Positions 48,082-57,107 of a stretch of DNA of 64,000 nucleotides are shown here, piece by piece; positions within the stretch are counted from its first letter, which is position 1, and every line of letters starts with the position of its first letter. The notes beneath the pieces were generated by a model. It was not told the DNA's origin. It did no database searches and was given only the letters and a program-made list of their open reading frames with translations. The stretch lies in the NCBI RefSeq assembly GCF_011764425.1, contig NZ_BLPF01000003.1, positions 1 through 64,000 of the forward strand, in the 5' to 3' direction. The translations under genes and the position numbers were made by a program. The stretch is from Phytohabitans houttuyneae. GTDB taxonomy: Bacteria; Actinomycetota; Actinomycetes; Mycobacteriales; Micromonosporaceae.

Positions 48082-48133
48082 GACCCTCCGCCCTTCGCGG
48101 CCCCTGCCCGCCCGGAGCGAAGCGAGGCCGGGC
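48082..48133. repeat. Hairpin with repeat-like AGCGAAGCGAG core
   Basis: 52 bp between binding protein and permease genes. TGCCCG...CGGGCA flank GAGCGAAGCGAG, related to the repeat at 24044-24119. The hairpin could reduce downstream expression, as is common after binding-protein genes. Confidence 0.45.
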
Positions 48134-49069
48134 ATGAGCTCCGCCGCCACCCTGGAGAAGGCGCCCGTCCGGCCCGCCACCAAGCGGGCCGGGCCGGCGG
48201 CCTCCCGGCGCGACCGGTGGTCCCGGCGGGCGCCGCTGCTCCCCGCGCTGATCTTCGCGATCATCGTGACGCAGGTGCCGTTCCTCGTCACGCTCTACCT
48301 GTCCACGCTGAGCTGGAACGCGCTGCGCCCCGGCTCGCGCGAGTTCACCGGCCTGTCCAACTACGCCACGGTCCTGTCCGACGGTCGGCTGCGCGCCGCG
48401 CTCCTCAACACCGTCGTGCTCACCGCCAGCGCGGTGATCGTGTCGGTGCTGCTCGGGTTGGGGCTCGCGATCCTGCTCGACCGCAAGTTTCCCGGCCGGG
48501 GGATCGTGCGCACGCTGCTGATCACGCCGTTCCTGGTGATGCCGATGGCGGCCGCGCTGCTGTGGAAGCACGCCATCTACAACCCGGCGTACGGCCTCAT
48601 CAACGGCGTCCTCGGCGGTGACACCGACTGGGTCTCCAGCTACCCGATGGTCGCGGTGGTCGCCACGCTCGTGTGGCAGTGGACACCGTTCATGATGCTG
48701 ATCATCCTGGCCGGGCTGCAGTCGCAGTCGCTGGAGACTTTGGAGGCGGCACGGGTCGACGGCGCGACGGGATGGCAGACGTTCCTGCACGTCACGCTCC
48801 CGTACCTGCGCCCCTACCTGGAGCTGTCCGCGCTGCTCGGCTCGATCTACCTGGTGCAGACGTTCGACGCGGTCTTCACGATCACGCAGGGCGGGCCGGG
48901 CACGGCGACGACCAACCTGCCCTACGAGATCTACCTGACCACGTTCCGCAAGTTCGAGTACGGCGAGGCCGCAGCCGCGGGCGTCGTCGTGGTGATCGGC
49001 ACGATCGTCGTCGCCACGTTCGCGCTGCGGGTCATCTCCGGCCTCTTCAAGATGGAGGTCTCCCGATGA
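48134..49069 (+). CDS. Sugar ABC transporter permease 1 (MalF/UgpA type)
   Basis: 311 residues with six predicted helices. The EAA loop that docks with the ATPase is in LEAARVDGATGWQTFLHVTL, and TQGGPGTATTNLPYEIYLT is the typical late motif. It overlaps the second permease gene (ATGA). No ATPase gene is in the operon; a shared MsiK-type ATPase encoded elsewhere is usual in actinomycetes. Confidence 0.92.
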   Translation: MSSAATLEKAPVRPATKRAGPAASRRDRWSRRAPLLPALIFAIIVTQVPFLVTLYLSTLSWNALRPGSREFTGLSNYATVLSDGRLRAALLNTVVLTASAVIVSVLLGLGLAILLDRKFPGRGIVRTLLITPFLVMPMAAALLWKHAIYNPAYGLINGVLGGDTDWVSSYPMVAVVATLVWQWTPFMMLIILAGLQSQSLETLEAARVDGATGWQTFLHVTLPYLRPYLELSALLGSIYLVQTFDAVFTITQGGPGTATTNLPYEIYLTTFRKFEYGEAAAAGVVVVIGTIVVATFALRVISGLFKMEVSR

Positions 49070-49869
49070 GGCGTCTACCTTGGACGATCCTGGCCTGGGC
49101 GTGCGGGCTGGCCTTCTTCTTCCCGGTGCTGTGGATGGTGCTGACCGGCTTCAAGCGCGAGGCCGACGCCGCGTCCAACCCGCCCACCTGGGTCTTCATG
49201 CCCACGCTCGACGGGTACCGGCAGGTGTTCGACCGGGACCTCACCCCGTACCTGCTCAACTCGCTGATGGCCAGCCTCTTTTCCACGCTGCTCGTGCTGG
49301 TGCTGGCCACGCCCGCCGCGTACGCGCTGTCGCTGCGGCCGGTGGGCAAGTGGCGGGACGCGCTGTTCTTCTTCATCTCCACCAAGATGCTGCCGGCGGT
49401 CGCCGCGCTCCTGCCCATCTACCTGGTGGTCAAGGAGCTTGGCATGCTCGACAACGTCTGGACCATGGTGATCCTCTACAGCGCCATGAACCTCCCGCTG
49501 GCCATCTGGATGATGCGCTCGTTCCTGCTGGAGGTGCCGGCGTCGGTGCTCGAGGCCGCCGAGATGGACGGCGCCGGGCTGCTCGTCTCGATCCGCCGGG
49601 TGCTGCTGCCGATCGTCTCGCCGGGCCTCGCGGCGACGGCGCTGATCTGCTTCATCTTCTCCTGGAACGAGTTCTTCTTCGCGGTCAACCTGACCGCGAC
49701 CCGCGCCGGAACGGCGCCGATCTTCCTGGTCGGGTTCATCTCCTCCGAAGGTCTGTTCCTGGCCCGGCTGTGTGCCGCCGCCACGCTCGTCTCCCTGCCC
49801 GTCGTGCTGGCCGGCTGGCTGGCGCAGAAGCAGCTCGTGCGGGGCCTTTCGATGGGAGCCGTCAAGTGA
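49066..49869 (+). CDS. Sugar ABC transporter permease 2 (MalG/UgpE type)
   Basis: 267 residues from ATG 49066, overlapping the previous stop. Six helices; the EAA motif is VLEAAEMDGAGLLVSIRRVL, and IFSWNEFFFAVNLT is the conserved C-terminal motif of MalG-type permeases. Its stop overlaps the GTG of the dehydrogenase gene, so transport and catabolism are translationally linked. Confidence 0.92.
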   Translation: MRRLPWTILAWACGLAFFFPVLWMVLTGFKREADAASNPPTWVFMPTLDGYRQVFDRDLTPYLLNSLMASLFSTLLVLVLATPAAYALSLRPVGKWRDALFFFISTKMLPAVAALLPIYLVVKELGMLDNVWTMVILYSAMNLPLAIWMMRSFLLEVPASVLEAAEMDGAGLLVSIRRVLLPIVSPGLAATALICFIFSWNEFFFAVNLTATRAGTAPIFLVGFISSEGLFLARLCAAATLVSLPVVLAGWLAQKQLVRGLSMGAVK

Positions 49870-50854
49870 AGGCCGCTGTGGTTGTCACCCCCGGGCAGAT
49901 CGCGATCGAGAAGGTGCCGGACCCCACGCCCGGCCCCCGCGACGTGGTCGTCGAGGTGGCCGGGTGCGGGATCTGCGGCACTGATCTGCACATCATGGAT
50001 GGCGAGTTCGCACCCGCCTACCCGATCGTCCCGGCCACGAGTTCGCCGGCCGCGTCGTGGAGGTGGGCAGCGCGGTGACCGAGCTCGCGGTGGGGGAGCA
50101 GGTGGCCGTGGACCCGTCCCTGCACTGTGGCGAGTGTTACCAGTGCAAACGGGCCCGCGGCAACCTGTGCGAAAACTGGAACGCGATCGGCGTCACCAGG
50201 CCCGGCGGCGCCGCCGAGTTCGCGCTCGCGCCGGTCGCCAACTGCTTCCGCCTACCCGAGGGCGTCAACGTGGCGGATGCCGCGCTCATCGAGCCGCTGT
50301 CCTGTGCGGTGCGCGGCTTCGACGTCCTGCCGCGCCGGCTCGCCGACCACTACCTCATCTACGGCGCCGGCACGATGGGGCTGATGATGATGGAGCTGGC
50401 CAAGCGGGCCGGCGCGGCGTCGGTGTCCATGGTGGACATCAACCCGGCGCGGCTGGAGACCGCCCGGCTGCTGGGCTGCTCGGCGGCGGTGACCTCGGCG
50501 GACGAGCTCGTCGCGCCGCGCGGGTGGGACGTGGTCGTCGACTGTACGGGCGTGGAGGCGGCGATCACCGACGGGCTGGGGCGGGTCGGCAAGGGCGGCA
50601 CGTTCCTGCAGTTCGGCGTCGCCTCGTACGGCGCCCGCGCGGTGATCGAGCCGTACAAGATCTACAACCAGGAGATCACGATCACCGGCTCGATGGCGGT
50701 GCTGCACAGCTTCGACCGGGCCGGCGAGCTGTGGGCCGGTGGGCTGCTCGACGCCGAGGTGTTCGTCAGCCACCACTATCCGCTCGACGATTACGCCAAA
50801 GCGATGGGTCAGTTTCGGGAAGGTGTCGGCCGGAAGATCGTGATCGAGCCCTGA
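49866..50854 (+). CDS. Zinc-dependent medium-chain dehydrogenase (sorbitol/threonine dehydrogenase-like), one frameshift
   Basis: Starts with GTG 49866: VKAAVVVTPGQIAIEKVPDP, then the catalytic zinc region CGICGTDLHIMDG. After PIVP a base is missing in the GG at 50033-50034; repair gives PGHEFAGRVVEVGSAV with the zinc His-Glu. The structural-zinc cysteines follow (HCGECYQCKRARGNLC), then LIEPLSCAV and the NAD-binding YGAGTMGLMMMELAKRAGA with an acidic VDI for NAD+ preference. Repaired length is about 329 residues. It probably oxidises the polyol or sugar brought in by the ABC importer. Confidence 0.88.
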
Positions 50855-50872
50855 CGCTCTAGGCTTGGCCGC

Positions 50873-51874
50873 GTGGGGGAGGAGTACCTCGATCCGCGGC
50901 TTGTCGCCCTGTACGACAGCCTGACCGCCGAGCGACCCGATGTCCCGTTCTACGTCGACCTGGCTGCCCAGCTGCCCGCCGACACGGTCGCCGACGTGGG
51001 CTGTGGCACGGGCCGGCTCGCCGTCGAGCTGGCCGGGCGCGGCCACCGCGTGCTCGGTGTCGACCCGAGCGCGGCGATGCTCGACGCGGCGCGCCGGCGT
51101 CCGGGCGGTGACCTGGTGCGCTGGGCGCGCGGCGACGCGACGCTCCTCGCTCCCGGAGAGTGGGACCTCGTGGTGCTCTCCGGCAACGTCGTACAGGAGA
51201 TCACCGACGACCGGGCGCTGCTGGCCACGTTCGCGGCGATCCGGCGGGCGCTGCGACCTGGCGGGCGGCTGGTGTTCGACAGCCGCAACCCGGCCGCCCG
51301 GTGCTGGACACAGTGGACGCCGCCGGACAGCCACCGCGTCGTCGGCGGCGGCGTGGAGGTCTGGCGCGCCAACGCCCGCGCCGACGGCGACCTCGTGGGC
51401 TACGAGACGCACTTCCGGTTTCCCGGCGGCGAGGAGCTGGTGTCCCGCGGCGAGCTGCGGTTCCGCTCGTACGCGTGGCTCAAGCACGCCCTCGCCGGCG
51501 CCGGGTTCGACCTCGACCCGATGGACTCCGAAGCGCCCGACCTGGTCTTCCTCGCCACACCCTCGCCACCCCGGCGGGCGGTGCGCCTGGTGCTCGACCG
51601 CGAGCTGCGGGCCACGGTCCACTACGCGGACGCCGACCCGGTCTTCGCCTTCCTCGACGGCCTGTCCTCGCTGGAGACGCTGGCCCGGCTGCGCGAGCTG
51701 GGTGTTCCGCCGGAGCTGCTGTACGACGAGGTGCGCCGGCTCGACCTCGCCTGGGACCCGGCGGCGGAGGTGCGGGAGCGGTCGGAGGCGGACATGGACG
51801 ACTGGCGCCGCCGTGACCAGGAGCGGCGGGAGCGGCTCAAGCGGGAGTTCCGGGAGCGGCGGCCGGAGGACTGA
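50873..51874 (+). CDS. SAM-dependent methyltransferase with extra C-terminal domain
   Basis: 333 residues from GTG 50873. The class I methyltransferase core has VADVGCGTGRLAVELAGRGH, VLGVDPSAAMLDAAR, WDLVVLSGNVVQEI and LRPGGRLVFDSRNP. After about residue 222 a second region of 110 residues follows, ending in a very charged helix (RRRDQERRERLKREFRERR). I do not recognise this tail as a known domain. It is separated by 18 bp from the dehydrogenase gene, so coupling to the sugar operon is possible but unproven. Confidence 0.75.
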   Translation: MGEEYLDPRLVALYDSLTAERPDVPFYVDLAAQLPADTVADVGCGTGRLAVELAGRGHRVLGVDPSAAMLDAARRRPGGDLVRWARGDATLLAPGEWDLVVLSGNVVQEITDDRALLATFAAIRRALRPGGRLVFDSRNPAARCWTQWTPPDSHRVVGGGVEVWRANARADGDLVGYETHFRFPGGEELVSRGELRFRSYAWLKHALAGAGFDLDPMDSEAPDLVFLATPSPPRRAVRLVLDRELRATVHYADADPVFAFLDGLSSLETLARLRELGVPPELLYDEVRRLDLAWDPAAEVRERSEADMDDWRRRDQERRERLKREFRERRPED

Positions 51875-51923
51875 GGGGTCGCTTCGGCCGCCACCGAAGG
51901 ATCCCGGGTTTAGCGTCTGCGGT

Positions 51924-52685
51924 GTGGAGATCTTCTTGAACGCGCCCGACGAGGTGCGTGCGGTGCTCGCGGACGGCCGCTTCGTGCCGGTGCCCCCGCC
52001 GGCGGACGGACCGGCCGGATCGATGGCGTGGCTGCGCTCGGCGGTGGCGCGGTTCAGTCACGGGCCGGCGCACGCGCGGCGGCGGGCCATCGTCGAGGGC
52101 GAGCTCGCCGCGATCGATCCGGAACAGCTCCGCGCCGCGGCCGCCGCCTCGGGCCGCCCCGCCGCAGAGGTCGCGGTCGCGGTGCTGGCCGAGGCGCTCG
52201 GCGTGCGCGATGTCGACGGGGTGGTCGCGGCGCTGCCCGCGGTGGCGGCCGTCTACCTGGCGCCGGGCGACGCGCACGCCGAGAGGGCCGCGGACGGCGG
52301 GGTGGCCGCGCTGGTGGCGCTGCTCCCGGCGGCGGGTGACGAAATGGTGGCAAACCGGATCGGGCTGCTCGTGCAGGCGTACGCGGCGACGGCCGGGCTG
52401 GTGCGCGCCGCGGTGGCGCACGGGTCGGTGGCGGACGGGCTGCGGGCGGAGCCGCCGGTACGCGCGACGCGGCGAGTGGCCACTGTGGACACCACGCTGG
52501 GCGGGACGGTGGTCGCGGCGGGAGACGTGCTCGTCCTGGACCTCGCGGCGGCCGGGTTGCCGTTCGGCGGGGAGCCGCGGGTCTGCCCCGGACGCGCGCA
52601 CGCGCTCGCCATCGCGACGGGGGCGGCGGCGCCATCCGGCTCCGTCACCGCGCTGTCCGGCACCGGGACGGGGGAGGGGCGATGA
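51924..52685 (+). CDS. Short cytochrome P450-like protein
   Basis: 253 residues from GTG 51924. The C-terminal half reads like the end of a P450: RAEPPVRATRRVATVDTTLG, GTVVAAGDVLVLDLAAAGLPF and FGGEPRVCPGRAHALAIA with a Cys at the heme-ligand position. The N-terminal half is far shorter than the 400 residues of a normal P450, and the I-helix oxygen motif is not visible; MVANRIGLLVQAYAATAGLV may be its relic. It may be a reduced, specialised family. The stop overlaps the next gene (ATGA), giving an operon with the isocitrate lyase/PEP mutase homologue. Confidence 0.6.
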   Translation: MEIFLNAPDEVRAVLADGRFVPVPPPADGPAGSMAWLRSAVARFSHGPAHARRRAIVEGELAAIDPEQLRAAAAASGRPAAEVAVAVLAEALGVRDVDGVVAALPAVAAVYLAPGDAHAERAADGGVAALVALLPAAGDEMVANRIGLLVQAYAATAGLVRAAVAHGSVADGLRAEPPVRATRRVATVDTTLGGTVVAAGDVLVLDLAAAGLPFGGEPRVCPGRAHALAIATGAAAPSGSVTALSGTGTGEGR

Positions 52686-53483
52686 GCTTCCGGGACCTGC
52701 ACCACGGCGAGCGGCTGCTCATGCTGCCCAACGCGTGGGACCACGCGTCGGCGGCCGCGCTGGCGGCGCGGGGGTTCGCCGCCGTCGGTACCACGAGTCT
52801 CGGCGTCGCGGCGGCGGCGGGGAAGCCGGACGGCACCGGGGCGACCCGGGACGAGACGGTCGACCTGGCCCGGCGGCTTCGCGGGCTGCCGTGCATGGTG
52901 AGCGTGGACATCGAGGGCGGCTTCAGCGAGCGGCCCGAGGAGGTGGCGGACCTCGTCACCGAACTCGCCGGCCTCGGCGTCGTGGGCATCAACATCGAGG
53001 ACGGCCGGGCGGACGGCACCCTCGCCCCGATCGGCCACCAGCTGTCCGTGATCGGCGGGATCAAGGCACGGGTACCGGAAATGTTTGTCAATGCCCGCAC
53101 GGACACGCACTGGCTGCGGGGGGGCGACCCCCGCGCCGCTGGAGGAGGCGCTGCGGAGGGTGCGCGCGTTCGCGGAGGCCGGCGCCGACGGCGTCTTCGT
53201 GCCCGGAGTGACCGACGACGCGGCGATTGGCGCATTGGTGGAGAAAGCGCTGGTGCCGCTCAATGTCCTATTTGTACCTGGACTCTCGCTCGACCGCCTG
53301 GCCGCGCTCGGCGTGCGGCGAGTGAGCACGGGCTCGCTGCTCTTCCGGGTCGCGCTGACCGCGGCGGTGGAGGCGGCCGCGGCCGTGGCCGACGGGAGCG
53401 GGCCGGCGAAAGACCTGGTCAGCTACGCGGAGGTGCAGGCGTTGAACGAACACCGAGTTGGTACGCGTACAACTGACATGTGA
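52682..53483 (+). CDS. Isocitrate lyase/PEP mutase superfamily protein, one frameshift
   Basis: Starts MSFRDLHHGERLLMLPNAWD. VSVDIEGGFSERPEEVADLV, GINIEDGRADGTLAPI and FVNARTDTHWL are typical of this superfamily. The frame changes at a run of seven G (53118-53124); here one base must be removed (LRGATPAPLEEAL) to continue into GADGVFVPGVTDD and GVRRVSTGSLLF. Repaired length is about 266 residues. These enzymes cleave or form C-C or C-P bonds next to carboxylates; the substrate is unknown. It overlaps neighbours on both sides. Confidence 0.82.
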
Positions 53484-54364
53484 GGACCACCTCCCGTCGC
53501 GGGTTGCTATCCCTGGCCGCAGCGGCCGGTGTCGCTGGGTTGGCTACAGCAGGTGCCGGTGTCGTGACTCTCCGATCGCAAGACTCGGCCGGCGCGTCCG
53601 GCCCGAGCGGCGCCGGGCCCAAAGCCAGCCGGCCGTCGCCCACACCCTCGCCGACGCCCGACCGGGTGGCCGAGACCAAGGTCGTGCTGGAGCGGCTGGT
53701 GCGGGCCAATGGCGGGCGGGTCAGCGTCGCGCTGCACGACCGGGTAACCGGTGCGGGGCTCTCGGTGGGCACCCGGCGGTTCCGCACCGCGAGCATCGTG
53801 AAGGTCGACATCCTCGCCGCGCTGCTGCTCGCCGACGACACGCTCAGCTCGACGCAGCGTTCGCTCGCCACCGACATGATCACGGTGAGCGACAACGACG
53901 CGGCGAGCCGCCTCTTCCGCACGGTCGGCGGGGTTTCCGGGCTCAACAGGGCTAATGCCGCCTTGGGGATGAAGGAGACAAAGGCTAACTCCGCGTGGGG
54001 AGTGACCACCACGACGGCCGCCGACCAGGTGCGGCTGCTGCGCACGATCACGACAAACGGCGGTCCACTGTCGACGGCCGCGGCGCGGTTCGTGCTCGGG
54101 CTGATGAGCAAGGTCGTCGAGGAGCAGCGGTGGGGCGTGCCGGCCGCCGCGCCCGCCGCGACCTCCGGCGTGTGGGTCAAAAACGGCTGGGTCCAGGTCA
54201 GCGCCGACAACGGCCTGTGGGTGGTCAACAGCATCGGCCGCATCACCGAAGACGGCCACGACTGGCTGATGGCGGTCCTCTCCGACCACCACTCGACCCA
54301 GGAGAAGGGCATCGAGATCGTGGAGCAGGCCGCCACCGCCGCGCTGAAGTCCATGCGCGCCTGA
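53480..54364 (+). CDS. Exported class A beta-lactamase-like serine hydrolase
   Basis: 294 residues from GTG 53480, overlapping the previous stop. A twin-arginine-like or Sec signal (RTTSRRGLLSLAAAAGVAGL) is followed by a Ser/Pro linker (SRPSPTPSPTPD). The active-site SxxK is in FRTASIVKVDILAAL, and SDN is in MITVSDNDAASRLF. The KTG equivalent is VKNGW, where Asn replaces Thr/Ser and Gly. This suits a penicillin-recognising hydrolase of the class A fold, but the altered third motif argues for a function other than classical beta-lactamase. Confidence 0.8.
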   Translation: MRTTSRRGLLSLAAAAGVAGLATAGAGVVTLRSQDSAGASGPSGAGPKASRPSPTPSPTPDRVAETKVVLERLVRANGGRVSVALHDRVTGAGLSVGTRRFRTASIVKVDILAALLLADDTLSSTQRSLATDMITVSDNDAASRLFRTVGGVSGLNRANAALGMKETKANSAWGVTTTTAADQVRLLRTITTNGGPLSTAAARFVLGLMSKVVEEQRWGVPAAAPAATSGVWVKNGWVQVSADNGLWVVNSIGRITEDGHDWLMAVLSDHHSTQEKGIEIVEQAATAALKSMRA

Positions 54365-54407
54365 AGGTGTGGCTGACCGCCTGGTCCGCGCGCCCTACCC
54401 TCGGTGC

Positions 54408-54599
54408 ATGGAAGCGCTTGTCGTCATCGGTGTACTCGTCGTTCTCATCGCCGCCGGCGGCGGCTACCTGATGTGGCGCGACCGGCGCCGCGGCATCTCC
54501 GCCGGCGATCCCGCGACCACGCCGCCGCCCGCCGCGGCCGACCCGCACGGCGTCGCCGGCACCCGCTACCAGGAGGGCACCGCGTCCGGCGGACCGTAG
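54408..54599 (+). CDS. Small single-pass membrane protein
   Basis: 63 residues from ATG 54408. It is a single hydrophobic helix (LVVIGVLVVLIAAGGGYLMW) followed by a basic, Pro-rich tail (RDRRRG ... TTPPPAAADP). No family was recognised and no good ribosome site was seen, so this call rests on codon pattern and topology. Confidence 0.5.
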   Translation: MEALVVIGVLVVLIAAGGGYLMWRDRRRGISAGDPATTPPPAAADPHGVAGTRYQEGTASGGP

Positions 54600-54724
54600 T
54601 CACCGTCCGTGAGTGGACATTGACCACTCCCGTCACAGAGAATTGATGCGCCCGGTAGTGAACCAGGCACGCAGCGTCGACGTATAGGTGAAAATATCCG
54701 CGGTTCTCTTTGGCGGGAGGAGCC

Positions 54725-56209
54725 GTGACACTAGCCATCGTTCCGTTGCCGAGGCGCGTGGTGGCCCGGCGCAGGCGAGCGTTCACGCTGCTGGCGTTCG
54801 TGCAGGCCACGCTCATCTTCACGATCACGGTCGTGTCGGTGCCGCTGCCCGCGATCGGTCGCGAGCTGGGCCTGGAGCGCGCGCAGCTGATCCTGGTCAG
54901 CGCGGCGTACGCGCTGTCGTTCAGCGGCCTGCTGCTCTTCGGCGGCCGGCTCGCCGACCGGTACGGCGGGCGCCGCATGCTCCTGATCGGACTGTTCCTG
55001 TTCGCCGCGGCCTCGATCAGCGCCGGATACGCGCTGGGCTACGAGATGCTGGTCGGCGCCCGGTTCGCGCAGGGCATCGGCGCCGCGATCATCGCGCCGG
55101 CCCTGACCGCGGTGCTGCGCGGCGTCTTCGCCGACCCGGTCAGCTACCACCACGCGATGGCCCGGTGGGGCGGCATCTCGGTGCTCGGCGCCACGTCCGG
55201 CGTCGTGCTCGCCGGCATCGCCACGACGTGGGTGTCGTGGCGGTGGATGTTCGCCGCGCCCGCGCTGATCGCCACGCTCGCGCTGCTCATCGCGCCCCGG
55301 CTGGTGCCCGAGGCGGCGCGCGTCCACCCCGGCCAGCGCCCCCGCCTCGACCTGCCCGCCGCGGTGCTCGCCACCGGCGGCATCACGATGCTCAGCTACG
55401 GCTTCGTGATCACCGACCAGTACCCGTGGTCCTCACCCCAGGTGACCGGCCCACTGGTGAGCGGCCTCGCGCTGATGCTCGCGTTCGTGCTGGTGGAGCT
55501 GCGCGGCAACAGCCCGCTGCTGCCACTGTCCTTCCTGGCCAACTCGCGCCGCGTGATCTCCCTCCTCGCCATCGGCCTCGCCGCGGCCGGCTCGTCGATC
55601 ATCTGCCTGCTCCTCGGCCTGTACCTGCAGCAGGTCCGCGGCTGGACCACGCTGCACACGTCGCTGGCGTTCGTGCCGTACGCGGTCTCGCTGATCGTCA
55701 TGGGCCGCATCGGCCGCCGCCCCATCGAGCGCTACGGCGCACCCGCCGTCGTCGCCACCGGCCTCGCGCTGACCGCCGCCGGCTTCCTGCACCTGTCCGG
55801 CCTCGACCCCGCGACCACCTACCTGACCGGCCTGCTGCCCGGGCTCGTGCTGGTGCCGGCCGGGGTCGCGCTGGCCTTCTCCGGCGCGACGGTGCTGGCC
55901 ATGGCCGACGTGCAGCCCCGCCAGGCCGGCCTCGCCGGCGGCTTGATGAACACGTTCATGGAGATCGGCCCCACCCTCGGCGTCGCCCTGCTCATGGCCG
56001 TGGCGGCCGCACGCAGCACCCACGTCGGCGGGGCGGACCTCACGGCGGCCACGACGAGCGGCTACGCGTGGGCGTTCGGCGCGGCGGGCCTGGCGTTCGC
56101 GCTGCTCGCGGTGGTCGCGCTCGCGACCGAGCAGCCCGACCCGGTGCTCGAGCCGGCCCGCGACGAAGCCGACCCCGACTACGCCTGGCGCGCGAGGGCG
56201 GCCGCGTGA
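54725..56209 (+). CDS. MFS transporter, DHA2 (14-helix drug exporter) family
   Basis: 494 residues from GTG 54725, preceded by GGGAGGA. TFT-type motif A is FGGRLADRYGGRRMLLIGLF, motif B is GARFAQGIGAAIIAPALTAV, and motif C is GISVLGATSGVVLAGI. About 14 hydrophobic segments can be counted. The family exports drugs and metabolites by proton antiport. No regulator is adjacent. The 125-bp region upstream (54600-54724) contains its promoter. Confidence 0.9.
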   Translation: MTLAIVPLPRRVVARRRRAFTLLAFVQATLIFTITVVSVPLPAIGRELGLERAQLILVSAAYALSFSGLLLFGGRLADRYGGRRMLLIGLFLFAAASISAGYALGYEMLVGARFAQGIGAAIIAPALTAVLRGVFADPVSYHHAMARWGGISVLGATSGVVLAGIATTWVSWRWMFAAPALIATLALLIAPRLVPEAARVHPGQRPRLDLPAAVLATGGITMLSYGFVITDQYPWSSPQVTGPLVSGLALMLAFVLVELRGNSPLLPLSFLANSRRVISLLAIGLAAAGSSIICLLLGLYLQQVRGWTTLHTSLAFVPYAVSLIVMGRIGRRPIERYGAPAVVATGLALTAAGFLHLSGLDPATTYLTGLLPGLVLVPAGVALAFSGATVLAMADVQPRQAGLAGGLMNTFMEIGPTLGVALLMAVAAARSTHVGGADLTAATTSGYAWAFGAAGLAFALLAVVALATEQPDPVLEPARDEADPDYAWRARAAA

Positions 56210-56285
56210 CCGACATTCACCGGAGATTTTGAGCTACCGCGACGTCCGCCTGAAGGAGACCGGACGGGCGCGGGTGTCGCGGGGG

Positions 56286-57107
56286 CTAGCGTTCCTCGGG
56301 GTCTTGGCCGCGGGCGGCGCGGCCGCCGTCGACGGGGATCACGGCGCCGGTGATGTAGCTGGAGTCCGGCGAGAGCAGGTGGGCCACCGCGGCGGCCACC
56401 TCGTCGGCGCGGCCCACGCGGCCCAGCGGGTGGAGGCGGCGCATCTCGGCGTCGATGAGGGTGGCGCCGGCCGGGCCGGCGTCGGTGAGGTAGGCGTCGT
56501 AGCGTTCGGTGGCGATCGAGCCGAGTGCCACCGCGTTGACCCGGATGCCGTGCCGGCCGTAGTCGACGGCGAGTGCTCTGGTCAGGCCCTCGATCGCGGC
56601 CTTGGCGGTGGCGTAGGGCAGCGCGCCCGGCACCGGGCGCTGGGCCTGGTGCGAGGAGACGTTGACGATGGCGCCGGGCGTGCCGGTGGCGAGGAAGTGC
56701 TTGACCGCCGCGGCGCAGCCGGCCATCGCCAGGCCGAGGTTGAGCGCCACGAGGTCGAGCACCTCGCGCGCCGGTGCGTTGTGCAGCGAGGCGTCACGGA
56801 AGACGGCGGCGTTGTTGACCCAGCCGGCGAGCGGCGCGTGTATCGCGGCGAGATCCGCGGCTCGGGTGGCCACCTCCTCGTCGGCGGCGTCGCCGGTGAC
56901 GGTCAGGAGGCGGTGTGGCCGCTGCTCTCCGGGCCAGCCGACCTCCACGTCCACGTCGGTGTGGCCGTGGGGAAGCGGGACGTGCCAGTCGGCGTCGACG
57001 CCGACGACCGGACCGTCGTGCAGGAGCCGTTCGGCGATGGCGCGCCCGATGCCGCGGGCGGCGCCGGTGACCACGTACGACCCGCTCGCCCCCGTGCCGA
57101 CGATCAT
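56286..57107 (-). CDS. Short-chain dehydrogenase/reductase
   Basis: 273 residues. Cofactor motif [18 protein letters not shown], then NNAAVF, the catalytic Ser in [12 protein letters not shown] and YATAK (YxxxK), and the closing VIPVDGG. This is a classical SDR using NAD(P)H. Its start overlaps the stop of the isocitrate lyase/PEP mutase homologue (ATGA), so the two form an operon. The substrate is unknown. Confidence 0.9.
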   Translation of the reverse strand: MIVGTGASGSYVVTGAARGIGRAIAERLLHDGPVVGVDADWHVPLPHGHTDVDVEVGWPGEQRPHRLLTVTGDAADEEVATRAADLAAIHAPLAGWVNNAAVFRDASLHNAPAREVLDLVALNLGLAMAGCAAAVKHFLATGTPGAIVNVSSHQAQRPVPGALPYATAKAAIEGLTRALAVDYGRHGIRVNAVALGSIATERYDAYLTDAGPAGATLIDAEMRRLHPLGRVGRADEVAAAVAHLLSPDSSYITGAVIPVDGGRAARGQDPEER

